A DNA stretch of 35,525 bases, taken from the NCBI GenBank assembly GCA_017303505.1, contig JAFLCP010000078.1, positions 1 to 35,525 on the forward strand, written 5' to 3'. This document shows positions 25,177 to 35,067 of the stretch, one piece after another. The stretch comes from Planctomycetota bacterium (GTDB lineage Bacteria; Planctomycetota; Planctomycetia; Pirellulales; Pirellulaceae). The notes below the pieces were generated by a model, which did not search any database, had not been told where the DNA came from, and worked only from the letters and a program-made list of their open reading frames with translations. The first letter of the stretch is position 1. Each line of letters begins with the position of its first letter. The translations under genes and the position numbers were made by a program.

Positions 25177-26307
25177 TCAACTCGCACCGTTCATGATCTG
25201 TGCCAACCATTCGGCTAATCGACCGGGCGTTACGGCGGCGATCCGCATACCATCACTCGCAAGTCGTTGGGCCATCTGTTGGTCATACCACATTCCGCCG
25301 GATTCATCTAATGAGGCGAGTCCCAATACATGACAGCCATCTCCCTTCATTCCTCGGACCACGCGCCGAAGTACAGAGGGATCAGCTCCTTCACAGAAAT
25401 CGGTTATCAAAACCACGATAGTCCGTTTGGGATCGGTTATCAGCGTACGACAATAGGCCATGGCAGCCCCTATGTTTGTGCCTCCACCCAATTGAACCGA
25501 CATCAGAACCTCGACCGGATCACTCGCATGTTCGGTTAAGTCGACAATGGCCGTATCGAATACAACCAAACGGACCTTCAGCGAAGGAAGTTCTGCTAAC
25601 GCACCGGCAACGACAGCCGAGTGAATCAAGCTGTCTGCCATAGATCCCGATTGATCGACGCACAGAATAATCTCCCAAGGAATCTGCTTCCTAATTCGAC
25701 TAAAGAAATAGGCTCGGCGCAGAATCAACCGACGCCGCTCCGGGTCGTAATGTTTCAAATTGCGTCGTATCGTTTTATGGGCATCAAAATTGCGAGCCAC
25801 TTTGAGCGGCGAATTCTGAAAGCGATTTCGTTTCCCCGTGATTTCTCGCTGGATCAACTGCTTCAGACGCTTCTGAATATCTTCCACAACTCGGCGAACC
25901 AGTGTGCGAACCTCTTGCATCACTTCTTTGTTCATCCGTCCCTTAAGCGCTAAAACAGATGAGAGGAGCTCTACGCTTGGCGTTAAGCTGGCTAACGTTT
26001 TGGGATCTTTCACCAAATCGACGAGCCCATATCGCTCTAACGCGTGCTGTGTGATCTCTTCACATGTTTCCTGAGGGAACAACTCTCTGATCTCACCTAA
26101 CCATTTGGGGACGTTGAGCTGACTCGGATCCAAAGATCCCGGGGACAACTCACGCCCTTGCCGAACCCCTCGGTCCGCGTATTCGCGGCCGTAGAGCCTC
26201 TCTAGCGCATTCGCCATCCGCTCCTGTTCTCTGTTCAGGCACTTAGGCATTTGACGCTGGGCATACTTCCCCAGAACAAGTCGCCATCTTGGTAATGATT
26301 CGCTCAT
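25177..26307 (-). CDS. VWA domain protein (YehP/CoxE-like)
   Basis: The 376-residue protein has a helical N-terminal half and a C-terminal von Willebrand A domain from about residue 210. The metal-ion-dependent adhesion site is intact: DQSGS (218-222), Thr277 in GGGTNIG and Asp303 in LITDFCEG. VWA proteins of this type act with MoxR ATPases, in part as adaptors that bring substrate to the AAA ring. Its ATG overlaps the DUF5682 stop by four bases (TCAT at 26304-26307) and its stop is two bases before the SWIM-like start, so the operon is tightly coupled. It is cytoplasmic. Confidence 0.93.
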   Translation of the reverse strand: MSESLPRWRLVLGKYAQRQMPKCLNREQERMANALERLYGREYADRGVRQGRELSPGSLDPSQLNVPKWLGEIRELFPQETCEEITQHALERYGLVDLVKDPKTLASLTPSVELLSSVLALKGRMNKEVMQEVRTLVRRVVEDIQKRLKQLIQREITGKRNRFQNSPLKVARNFDAHKTIRRNLKHYDPERRRLILRRAYFFSRIRKQIPWEIILCVDQSGSMADSLIHSAVVAGALAELPSLKVRLVVFDTAIVDLTEHASDPVEVLMSVQLGGGTNIGAAMAYCRTLITDPKRTIVVLITDFCEGADPSVLRRVVRGMKGDGCHVLGLASLDESGGMWYDQQMAQRLASDGMRIAAVTPGRLAEWLAQIMNGAS

Positions 26308-28877
26308 AAACCATCCTCCTGTAGCGATTGTCGCATCAACTGATTGAGTGCGATTCCAAAATGAAGTTCCTCTTCGCTGATCTGCGGATGATGAATGTTG
26401 CCAAGGGAACTGACTTCGTGCAACGAAGCGACCCGCTCGGCCACAGCATCAATTTCTTTCGGCGTTAGTTGTGAAAAGGCGAGCCGCAGGTGAGGGAGCG
26501 CGACACGAAATCGATCTTCTTCCCAGTTTTGAAACAATGAATCGACCAATGATAAGAGCGCTGGCATTCGCCAAAAAGTTTCGCGGGCTGTAACCATGAG
26601 CCCACGAACGGCTCCGCACGCACCACCGACATCAACGCAAGACGAATCAAGATGGTTCTCGACAACGCGGCATACCTGCTCTTCATCCATGTGTCCGAGA
26701 CTAAACAACATCCCCGCAGCGGCTCCTGCTATCTCACTGCGCGGATAAGGATCCGCCGATTGCAGAAGACGTTCGAGGGCAACGACAAGCAATTGTCGAT
26801 CGAATGAATGGATCGTTTGTTGCGACACAAGTTCTCGCAGACTGCACAATCCATCTAAAGATGCTTCGACGTCATTGTCGGGCACATTGCTTAAGCTGTC
26901 GATCAAGTGACAGGCTCGCTGGTAACAATGGACCAACACCTTACCTAAGTTCGCCAATCGCGAGGATTCGAGAGGTTCGCGGGCAGTCTCAAGTAGCATC
27001 AATTTGCTGACAGCCTCGGCCATGGAAAAGAACCGATTATCTTCTGCGATTTGTTTTTCGACTAAAGGAAAAACATGATCCGCCAAATGATGAAGCCCCA
27101 TCCGACATGTCAGGAGTAGCTTTCCGACAGCCAGGCTGGCATCTCGCGCGGAATCACTAGCCATCTGTTTCCGAATTTCTTCAACGAGCAAGCGTTCGGC
27201 GGCCCCAGCGACCGTATCTCCATATGTCGACATTTGAATCAAGCGTGCCTCAGTACTTGGTGACCAGGACACTTGCCACTCTTCGCTCAACTTGGAAAGG
27301 TGGTAACCATTCGCAAAATCTGGCCCGTCGAGCCATTGCGCAAAAGGTACGCCCAAAAAGAGAAGGCGTTGGAGGAAAAAACTTGTAGCTCGATGCGCGG
27401 GCTTACGATAAAGCTCTAACGTGACACGACGAGACTCGATCAAATTTACAGGCAACCGATATCGTTCACATTGAGAGCGAAATTCTTCAACAATTGGCGG
27501 CTGCTGTGCGCTGGGTGGCACCTCACCGATCGAATCTCCCATCAATAGACGTTGAATAATTTGGTCCAATTCGTCGCGCCCAGCCAGCGATTCCTTACGC
27601 ATCGAGTTCGAAATTGCGTCCAACATATCGTTGCGTGTGGGGATTTCATGACCGCGTAACTCGGCAAGCTGGTCGAGCATGGTCACGGCAGAAATCGTGT
27701 CGGTAACGGATGCCTCATGTGGCAACGATCCTCCGCGCGTGCTTCGAGCGATTTGCGAAATCATCCCTACGATAGATTTTCGCTTCAGCGCACGAACCCT
27801 CTCCATATTGTTTGAATTCGTCTCATTTTCACGGCCATCTATTGAGACGGAATTCACAACCTCTGACGCGTTCGCTCGCCACAGAGCATCATAAAACCCT
27901 GGGCTCGGCATTCCAGACTGATAGCCGTTGAGCGAATCGAGCTGTGTGTAGCTATAGCGAACCAACCAACTATTCGAAGCTTTATCGGAGCACTCGCTGG
28001 CTGAGGTCCCTTGACTACCTTGATGTGGAAGCGAGGGGACTATCTTCCCTTTTTTTGTTACCTCGACGGAGCCGATCGATTTTTCAATTTGCTCGACCAA
28101 GGCCACCGTATGAAAACCACCGGTAACAACCAGAATCGAGCCGCGTTTGGTTGGCTGTTTTAATCGGCTCCATTCGGCGGAAATGGTGTTGATCATAATC
28201 GCCTCGCGAGTCAATGTTCCATCGTTCTGTAAACGGCCTTCATAGTCACGACGACTAAGGTCGCAATACGTCGCCAGTCGCCCCACAAAACTGGAGGTAT
28301 CCTCCATGGTAGCCTTTGATTCGAAGAGATGATCCCACAACTCGTCAAAGTCTCTACAACCCATTCGTCGAACGAGAGCTTCAATGAACTGAGAGTGTCG
28401 CCATTGCGATTCATCTACCAGAGATACATCGAATGAATTGGACTTCGGATCCTCCTCAGAATCTTTCTCACGGAACTGGATTTTTTCGGCGAATTCGGCA
28501 TCCGCAAACAGAACCTTGGCACCAATCGAAGTACCGAGGCGAATAGCGATCCATTCGGGCGAGTACTCGCAGAGTGGATAAAACGCGGAGTGTCTCGCTT
28601 CTTGATCGCTCGATTCACGATAGGTTGTGAGAATGGCGACAGGTGGTCGGCACTTTTTATCTACCAGAGCAGGCAACCAACGATTGAACGATGTAGGGCC
28701 CTCTACAATAATCGAACGCGGTCTAAACCGTTCAATCCAAGCGGCAAGCTGAGTTGCGCAAGCGGGGGAATGATGACGAACTGGAAAAAACGTTATGGGC
28801 CCCTCGAGGAGTCGTGTCGCCCACATCCTCGATCGCTTTAAAAGCTCTTCTCGACTGATCGTACCAGGTTCGGTCAT
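26304..28877 (-). CDS. DUF5682 family protein (YehM-like)
   Basis: The 857-residue protein has the DUF5682 signature near its N-terminus: ITFFPVRHHSPACATQLAAW (28-47), IIVEGPTSFN (55-64) and PPVAILTTYRES. The middle carries VVTGGFHTVALVEQI, and the C-terminal half is helical with a HEAT-like feel (CGAVRGLMVTARETFWRMPA). The family occurs next to MoxR and VWA genes and has no proven activity; the N-terminal part has features of an alpha/beta enzyme-like fold. Both ends overlap neighbouring genes by four bases, so expression is coordinated. Confidence 0.92.
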   Translation of the reverse strand: MTEPGTISREELLKRSRMWATRLLEGPITFFPVRHHSPACATQLAAWIERFRPRSIIVEGPTSFNRWLPALVDKKCRPPVAILTTYRESSDQEARHSAFYPLCEYSPEWIAIRLGTSIGAKVLFADAEFAEKIQFREKDSEEDPKSNSFDVSLVDESQWRHSQFIEALVRRMGCRDFDELWDHLFESKATMEDTSSFVGRLATYCDLSRRDYEGRLQNDGTLTREAIMINTISAEWSRLKQPTKRGSILVVTGGFHTVALVEQIEKSIGSVEVTKKGKIVPSLPHQGSQGTSASECSDKASNSWLVRYSYTQLDSLNGYQSGMPSPGFYDALWRANASEVVNSVSIDGRENETNSNNMERVRALKRKSIVGMISQIARSTRGGSLPHEASVTDTISAVTMLDQLAELRGHEIPTRNDMLDAISNSMRKESLAGRDELDQIIQRLLMGDSIGEVPPSAQQPPIVEEFRSQCERYRLPVNLIESRRVTLELYRKPAHRATSFFLQRLLFLGVPFAQWLDGPDFANGYHLSKLSEEWQVSWSPSTEARLIQMSTYGDTVAGAAERLLVEEIRKQMASDSARDASLAVGKLLLTCRMGLHHLADHVFPLVEKQIAEDNRFFSMAEAVSKLMLLETAREPLESSRLANLGKVLVHCYQRACHLIDSLSNVPDNDVEASLDGLCSLRELVSQQTIHSFDRQLLVVALERLLQSADPYPRSEIAGAAAGMLFSLGHMDEEQVCRVVENHLDSSCVDVGGACGAVRGLMVTARETFWRMPALLSLVDSLFQNWEEDRFRVALPHLRLAFSQLTPKEIDAVAERVASLHEVSSLGNIHHPQISEEELHFGIALNQLMRQSLQEDGL

Positions 28878-30091
28878 GATTTCATGTCTTCACGCGACAA
28901 GTAAAAATCTCGCCAATTCTGATTGTTGTGCGCACGTGCCTTCACCACCACATCAAAGTATTGACGAACCTTTTTGATATCGTTGGGCTCATCTTTGAAT
29001 ACGGCACCCGTTAATTGCCGTCCCAAGTGAGTCCCCGATACTTTGCCATCACCAAAATGAACGGCATCAATACCGGCAGACATAACCACAGATACAGCCT
29101 CAGCCGTGCTAAGTACGGCCGAGGGCTTTTCTACTAAGGCCCCTTCTTTTGTTCGACCGTTTCGCAGTTCGTGAAATGTATCGACCAACACTCGAACCAC
29201 GTCTCGATCCAATTGCGCATTCGCTTGGCATTGATCCAACAAAACTTTCGCCTGCTGCAAAACAAGTTCCAATTCGAACTCAGCGTCGGCGATGGGGCGA
29301 ACTGTTTCGAAATTGAATCGACGTCGAAGAGCGGCTGACATTTCATGAACGCCGCGATCTCGAGAGTTCGCTGTGGCAATAATATTGAAACCTGGCCGAG
29401 CTTGCAGAACACTTGCGTTTCCTTCGAACTCGGGGATATGCATGACCTTATCGCTCAAGACACTGATGAGCGTATCTTGAATCTCCGCTGGGCAGCGAGT
29501 TATTTCTTCGAAGCGAACCAACCTCCCTTCGCTGAGCCCACGATAGAGTGGAGCAGGAACGAGGGACCGCCTTGTCGGCCCTTCGGAAAGCAGCAAAGCA
29601 TAGTTCCAAGAATATTTGATCTGATCTTCCGTGGTCCCGGCAGTTCCCTGAATGGTTAGTTCGCTGGAGCCACTGATCGCGGCAGCCAGCAATTCAGATA
29701 ACATTGATTTGGCCGTCCCGGGATCACCGATCAAAAGTAGGCCACGATTACCTATCAACGTGACAATGGCTCGATCAACGAGCGGATCATCACCGTAAAA
29801 TTTTCGTTCGATTTCAAATGAGAGATTATCTAATGGGGCAGCTTCACTACCGAGCAAGAAAGTTCGAACCGCGCGTGGGCTCAGCTTCCATCCTGGTGGG
29901 CGATGAAACGTGTCGGCGCTCTCAATCGCCTGCAATTGCGCTGCAAACCGAGTCTCGGGTGGTTCGCGCAACACCTGAGGCTCGCTTCCCGATTGAACTT
30001 GGATAGAGGACTTAGCATGCTCAGCATCGGCCGGCGAAACCTCTTGTGATAAATCGCCAGATCCGTCCGTTCCAACTTTCTTTTTGGCCAT
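28874..30091 (-). CDS. MoxR-type AAA+ ATPase (YehL-like)
   Basis: The 405-residue protein has a variable, charged N-terminus of about 70 residues and then a complete AAA+ module: Walker A GDPGTAKS (122-129), Walker B LVRFEEI (191-197), sensor 1 IIATAN (237-242) and an arginine-finger region ALRRRF (254-259). The VRFEEITRCPAEIQDTLISV block is typical of the MoxR branch. It should form a ring that remodels proteins or inserts cofactors together with the VWA protein. It starts nine bases after the DUF4132 stop and its stop overlaps the DUF5682 start. Confidence 0.95.
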   Translation of the reverse strand: MAKKKVGTDGSGDLSQEVSPADAEHAKSSIQVQSGSEPQVLREPPETRFAAQLQAIESADTFHRPPGWKLSPRAVRTFLLGSEAAPLDNLSFEIERKFYGDDPLVDRAIVTLIGNRGLLLIGDPGTAKSMLSELLAAAISGSSELTIQGTAGTTEDQIKYSWNYALLLSEGPTRRSLVPAPLYRGLSEGRLVRFEEITRCPAEIQDTLISVLSDKVMHIPEFEGNASVLQARPGFNIIATANSRDRGVHEMSAALRRRFNFETVRPIADAEFELELVLQQAKVLLDQCQANAQLDRDVVRVLVDTFHELRNGRTKEGALVEKPSAVLSTAEAVSVVMSAGIDAVHFGDGKVSGTHLGRQLTGAVFKDEPNDIKKVRQYFDVVVKARAHNNQNWRDFYLSREDMKS

Positions 30092-30100
30092 AGGTATTCG

Positions 30101-33100
30101 TTACCAAAGTCCTTTCTTTTCCCAGTCGGGATCGAAGCCCGAGCCCTCAGCGGCAATATCGCGAACGTCGTTATAACATTCGCTGACCAGAATTGCTGGG
30201 ACATTCTTGAGTTTCAATTTCGCTGGCATACGATAGGCGGCCTCTGCCTCGTTTTCTTTGACAGTCACGAAATACAGTGTACGCAAGCCAGCGGGGAGAT
30301 CAGGTTCGGGAAGATAGCTCCCAGTGAATTCCAAAATCGCGCTAACCCTGCTCGACCAAAAGACCTTGAAGTAGTGACTGAAACTTCCACCATCTTCAGC
30401 TGGTCCGCGTTGCCAACCAAGCTTTGTCGCTTTGTTTCGAAGCAAGAACGTCGTAAGCATGTGGCCTTGATAAGCATCGATGTCTGTTTTTTCTTTGTCG
30501 ATTAGGCTGAAATCAAAAGCCCCGCGCCCAAATTGGTCAAAAAGTTTCGGTACTTCATAGTCTTTCAAATGATTGATCCAACCTTCGCGTTGTTCGGCGG
30601 AAATCAAACTTGAATGCGCTACGGATATCACATTGCTGTCGACCAACTCAATACCGTTGTCATCAACATCTGTGAATGTGCCATCTTCGAGTGGACGAAA
30701 ACAGATGGCTAGCTCGGGTTGATCCTTAGGAAATGTTCGCCATACAACGCGTCGACAGAGAGCTCCAGCGATAGGGTGACTCGCCAGAAATGTTTTCCAT
30801 TCGACAACACCCCAGGTGCGCTGATTGCAAACGGCTTCGTACAATTGTTCTGCCAACAGTTTAACAACATCCTTCACCGTCTTTTTGGCAGCGGTGAATT
30901 CTGCTTTGGCCGCCTTTACCAATTCGGGGTCATCATCTTTCGCGGGAGCTGGAAGTGACTTCACTTCCTTTCCATCCTCGCGCGAAATCACAGGCTCAAG
31001 GTCATCGTTCATAATGACATTGAATTTACGAGCCCCATAATCAAGTACCAGCGTAGCGCGTTTGCCGGTCGGTTTCCCTTCTTCATCTTTTGGCTGAATA
31101 AATCCAGCGTCGGGAATCGTCCTATCGGCCAATTGCTCTTTCGTCCAACCTTTGCGGTCAGCCAGTTCTTGAACCAACTCTGCCGCCCGCTTACGGATCG
31201 AAGCCGTGCGGAAACGATTACCGATCGAGAGGAGCACCTGTACCGCCAATGGATCTTCTATCCAACCCAAAGTCTCCAGCAACGCTTTGGATTGAGCGAG
31301 CCGTTGTCCATGATGAGTGCGAATATATTTCTCGATAATGCGAACACATTGCTTGTCACCACCAGCCGATACGACGGCCAGCACGCCTTTTTCGTTGATC
31401 GCACTATTTAAGAATCGACCCTGCATTTCTCGATAGATTGAGTCGCGATACTCTTCTTCCGTTTCGTACATTTCTTTCAGCCATTTATTCGCCTTGTATT
31501 GAGCGCTGGCTTGGGCTGTGGCCTTAGCCAAAGATTCGGCTGGGTTTGGTGGTTGAGTATCGTACGAAACCCAGGCGTTTAGCACAAATTTGGCCAACGC
31601 GACCGTATCATCGGTACGACACATTTGCATGGCCCGGCGGAGCAATGCGCCGCACGTCGGAAGCTTAAAGCGAATGCTCTGAACAATCCATGCGCGAACG
31701 ATTTCGGGCGCAACAGGTTTATCATCCTCTTTCCACCGCACTTCTGGCAGCGTATCGAGCGGAAACCATTCCATCCCTTTGGGTAGCTTGGCTTCAAGTG
31801 CTTTTTTCGCGTCGAGCAATTGTTTGCGGCGTCCCAAGAACTCTTCGACATCGCCACCGAGAATTTCGATGGCCTGCAAAAACGAACCTTTCACCGCTTC
31901 TTGCTTTTCGCTTTTCAACGCCTTCTTGAGAGGCTCTATGGCCGCCGAATCACCCAAATCAGCCAGTAATTCCGCACCCGCAATTCGAATGCCCTGTTTT
32001 CCATCTTCAATGGCCTGTAACCCACGCTGCAAACGACCACGCACCTTAGAGAGAGCCCGTCTGGCCGGTGTACGGTCCGTCTTTGCTTCCCCTAATGCAA
32101 TAGTCCACAGAGCGTTTTCTATTGCCAATGGCATCACCGGAAACAATCCGGCGATGGCAATAGCGTTGCGTTTCCTCTCGAAATTGTTATACGAATAGCG
32201 GCTTAACGATATTCCCATAATCGGCGCTTTAAGTGCGTCTACTTTCTCGAAGAACAATGGCCAAACCGCTTCATCTTCTAGTTCGAACAAATATCGGTCG
32301 TACCCGAGATAACTATTGCTGATCGCATTGACGTATCCGGAGACCTGTTCAACTGCAGCATCCATTTCTCGCAATCCGTACGGGGAAGATTGCTTTGCGC
32401 GGTGCGCCATAAACTTATGCGGACGAACCCCCGGCTCACCACCGTGAAAATGTATTTCACCACTTACGCGCATCCACCTGGCGATATGGAGAATGTGCAT
32501 GTGGGTTGTATCGAACCAGTTTTCGATCGGATCCACAATACGGGCGCGAAAATCCCGATTCTGCGGCTCAAAACTTGCCTTCTCACCCTCCAGATACCGA
32601 CAGAAATTATCTATGGTTTTTGGTTCTACCAAGGCTGGAGCATCTGGTTTGGACATCCATTTTGGCAATTCTCCCGCGTTATACAAACTAGTTTGCTTCT
32701 CGAAGTACTCCTGAGCCTTGGCATGCTCGCTCGCTAAGTGCTTCTCGAAAGCCTCCCTGAATCCTTCGGGCAAGGGAATAGGACCTGCAGGGAATTCAAT
32801 GGGGGGCAATTGCACAACAACCTCAGTGGCATCATCGCTCACTGTGCTTTCAGACTCGATACGGTTCACCAAACCTTCAACTGTTTGCTTCAATCGCGAG
32901 CCTTTTTCAACCGAAAGAACTTCCTTCAACTCGGCGAGAACGGCAACACCATAATTTTCCGCCAAAAGCTCTGCCGCTCCAATTCGCTCGCTCGCAGTTC
33001 CCGTTTTCAATTTCTCCACCAACAATTCTCGCATAGGCTCGCGGTGCTGTGGAATGATTTGAGCACCTAGCCGTCGCGCAAACTTGCTGCTACCGAGCAT

Positions 33101-33847
33101 GGCAGCAACGATGGCGGGGAGCAAAGCGGAAAAATTCGCTTTTGAATCCAATAGCCGAGTCAATACGTTCTCGACCGAAGCCGGCGAGGCAGTACTCAAA
33201 GCTGTTCTACAGATACTCGCATGCTTTTCCAGAAACGCTGGCGCATCTTTCGCCCGGAATATCGCGTCCCCAATCGTGCTATCTTGGTGGCCCGCATAAT
33301 GAACCATCACAGTGATCAATCTTTCGAGCTCAGCGTCTGTTAACGTCTCGGCAAGTGCAGTTATTCGTAATTCGATGACTCCAAATCTTGACCCTGAAGA
33401 ATGTCCTAGCGCTAGGTAAGCCAAAACGACGGCGTGAAACCACGGCGGCAAATCGGACTTCGTTACGAGCTCACTGGATGCGACCGCCGCTTTGACGAGC
33501 GGATGGAGCAAGAGCCACTCACCAAGCCTAGCGAAGTAACCGTGGGGTGCTCGTGTGACTACAAAGGGGTGAACCAGCTTGGAATTTCCACTCCCACCAG
33601 AAGCGGTCAGAGCGTTCTGACGGAGTTTAAAAATCGATTTACTTGGATTGGAAACAGCCGCACCGATCTCGAGCATGCAACCTGGGTCTTTCCCTTCTGC
33701 CAAATAATCAATTAATTTATCTTTCAACGCACCATCGATTTCTCGATATTCTTCGAGAGCCAATTTTAGGCTGCGTTTGAGATTGAATAGGTCAGTGCTT
33801 GTCAATGTGATCGAGTTTGAGTCACTCGAATTAGAAGCGTTTGTCAT
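30101..33847 (-). CDS. DUF4132 protein (YehI/MolR-like)
   Basis: The open frame begins at 33964, but the ATG at 33847 has GGAG about eight bases before it and the 39 residues upstream are unlike the family, so 1248 residues are assigned. The N-terminal two-thirds are helical with HEAT-like repeats (AGAELLADLGDSAAIEPLKK and similar). DUF4132 spans about 930-1115 (RATLVLDYGARKFNVIMNDD, later GALCRRVVWRTF). A final domain (about 1130-1248) carries YQGHMLTTFLLRNKATKLGW and a C-terminal ILVSECYNDVRDIAAEGSGF block, as in YehI. The WGR domain often seen in relatives is not evident. It is the first gene of the five-gene operon. Confidence 0.93.
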   Translation of the reverse strand: MTNASNSSDSNSITLTSTDLFNLKRSLKLALEEYREIDGALKDKLIDYLAEGKDPGCMLEIGAAVSNPSKSIFKLRQNALTASGGSGNSKLVHPFVVTRAPHGYFARLGEWLLLHPLVKAAVASSELVTKSDLPPWFHAVVLAYLALGHSSGSRFGVIELRITALAETLTDAELERLITVMVHYAGHQDSTIGDAIFRAKDAPAFLEKHASICRTALSTASPASVENVLTRLLDSKANFSALLPAIVAAMLGSSKFARRLGAQIIPQHREPMRELLVEKLKTGTASERIGAAELLAENYGVAVLAELKEVLSVEKGSRLKQTVEGLVNRIESESTVSDDATEVVVQLPPIEFPAGPIPLPEGFREAFEKHLASEHAKAQEYFEKQTSLYNAGELPKWMSKPDAPALVEPKTIDNFCRYLEGEKASFEPQNRDFRARIVDPIENWFDTTHMHILHIARWMRVSGEIHFHGGEPGVRPHKFMAHRAKQSSPYGLREMDAAVEQVSGYVNAISNSYLGYDRYLFELEDEAVWPLFFEKVDALKAPIMGISLSRYSYNNFERKRNAIAIAGLFPVMPLAIENALWTIALGEAKTDRTPARRALSKVRGRLQRGLQAIEDGKQGIRIAGAELLADLGDSAAIEPLKKALKSEKQEAVKGSFLQAIEILGGDVEEFLGRRKQLLDAKKALEAKLPKGMEWFPLDTLPEVRWKEDDKPVAPEIVRAWIVQSIRFKLPTCGALLRRAMQMCRTDDTVALAKFVLNAWVSYDTQPPNPAESLAKATAQASAQYKANKWLKEMYETEEEYRDSIYREMQGRFLNSAINEKGVLAVVSAGGDKQCVRIIEKYIRTHHGQRLAQSKALLETLGWIEDPLAVQVLLSIGNRFRTASIRKRAAELVQELADRKGWTKEQLADRTIPDAGFIQPKDEEGKPTGKRATLVLDYGARKFNVIMNDDLEPVISREDGKEVKSLPAPAKDDDPELVKAAKAEFTAAKKTVKDVVKLLAEQLYEAVCNQRTWGVVEWKTFLASHPIAGALCRRVVWRTFPKDQPELAICFRPLEDGTFTDVDDNGIELVDSNVISVAHSSLISAEQREGWINHLKDYEVPKLFDQFGRGAFDFSLIDKEKTDIDAYQGHMLTTFLLRNKATKLGWQRGPAEDGGSFSHYFKVFWSSRVSAILEFTGSYLPEPDLPAGLRTLYFVTVKENEAEAAYRMPAKLKLKNVPAILVSECYNDVRDIAAEGSGFDPDWEKKGLW

Positions 33848-34050
33848 GCGCGATCTCCGACCTTGGTCAGAACACGGGATGAGAATACAGGAAGAGCAAA
33901 GTGCCGCTGGAGAAGAGAATAGATTACCAATTTCCCAGGCTCGAGTCTTCAGTTCTACTAGCACAGAAGCTCATTTTTTTCGAGGACTTCAACAGGAAAT
34001 TAACAATACAAAGAACTGAACATTCGCAGACGGACACGACGGGTCCAGTA

Positions 34051-35067
34051 CTACCACCGGTTGATAACAGCGAGCTTCGCATAAAGAGCAAGTTCCTGTT
34101 GATCCAGCGTAAGCGTGCCGTCCTTTAATCCCTGCACGAGAGATTTAAATTGGATTTCATCAACCCCAAAACTGTTATCGAGGATGTTGAGCTCCATAAT
34201 TTGCTTTCGAAACTCTTCTTCAGGCTGAGGGAATGAAACTCTATTATTTTGATCGGGCTTGAGCTCCATTTCTTCAGCCATCTTCTTTAATCTTCCCACG
34301 ACCTGAACTCCGGCCATGGCAGCCTCTTCTTCACTGAGCTGCTGTGTCAGAAAATACTCTCGCATCCTTTTTCGCATACTTGTGTCGTAACCGAAGTAAA
34401 CGATGGCATCAGGAGACAACAGCTTTCGTATCGTTTCAAAGGCGCGCTCCCTGTCTTCTTCATCCTCTCTGGATAATTTTTGTTGATTCGGCCAGAACTT
34501 CGCATTCAGCCCCGCCTTAATCAACTCAAACTCTCGGTCCACCTCACTCTCTAGTCCTAAACTTGCCACAATCGTGTTGCTGCCTGACGGACCAGACTTC
34601 ATGTACATAAAGCCGACGACCGCCACCGCTAGGACCACGAGCACTAAACCGCCACCGACTACACCGATCAACACAAGCGGCAACACCGACTTTTTCGATT
34701 GAGCCGATTTATTTCCCGCCGTAGCAGGTTGACCACTACCTTGCGAGACTGGGGCGTACCCGCCACCCGACGGCGCATAAGCTCCCGGTGAATAGTTTCC
34801 CGGTGAATATGAGGTCGGCGCATAAGAGGCTGCCGGTATAGTGGCAAACTCGCCAAACGGATCCGCAGGTGCGCCGCTCGCGTTTGCGGAGAAGTCAGCG
34901 AAGGGATCAGCAGCAGGAGTTGGCATCTCCAAGGCCATCGGAACTTCTTCAGCCAAGCTCGGAATTTGAATCGGCTGGCTGCACATCGGACATTTCACCA
35001 CCTTGCCCGCAAACTTCTCAGGTGCGTTAATCTTGTGGCCGCTCGGACAGGTAACGGTGATGGGCAT
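34051..35067 (-). CDS. Zinc-ribbon, proline-rich, single-TM protein
   Basis: The 338-residue protein has an N-terminal zinc-ribbon-like unit (Cys7, His11, Cys26, Cys29, in TCPSGHKIN then KCPMCSQPI), a feature of many planctomycete membrane proteins. Residues 50-120 are Ala/Pro/Ser/Tyr-rich, with repeats such as SYSPGNYSPGAYAPSGGGY, and are probably disordered. One membrane segment lies at about 128-156. The C-terminal domain is helical and charged. It reads toward the DUF4132 operon with a 203-base gap, so it could be a separate transcript. Role unknown. Confidence 0.8.
   Translation of the reverse strand: MPITVTCPSGHKINAPEKFAGKVVKCPMCSQPIQIPSLAEEVPMALEMPTPAADPFADFSANASGAPADPFGEFATIPAASYAPTSYSPGNYSPGAYAPSGGGYAPVSQGSGQPATAGNKSAQSKKSVLPLVLIGVVGGGLVLVVLAVAVVGFMYMKSGPSGSNTIVASLGLESEVDREFELIKAGLNAKFWPNQQKLSREDEEDRERAFETIRKLLSPDAIVYFGYDTSMRKRMREYFLTQQLSEEEAAMAGVQVVGRLKKMAEEMELKPDQNNRVSFPQPEEEFRKQIMELNILDNSFGVDEIQFKSLVQGLKDGTLTLDQQELALYAKLAVINRW

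Noticed and set aside
33848-33964. N-terminal 39-residue extension of the DUF4132 protein
   Set aside because: A GGAG precedes the ATG at 33847, and the extension is Cys/Ser-rich with no family similarity.
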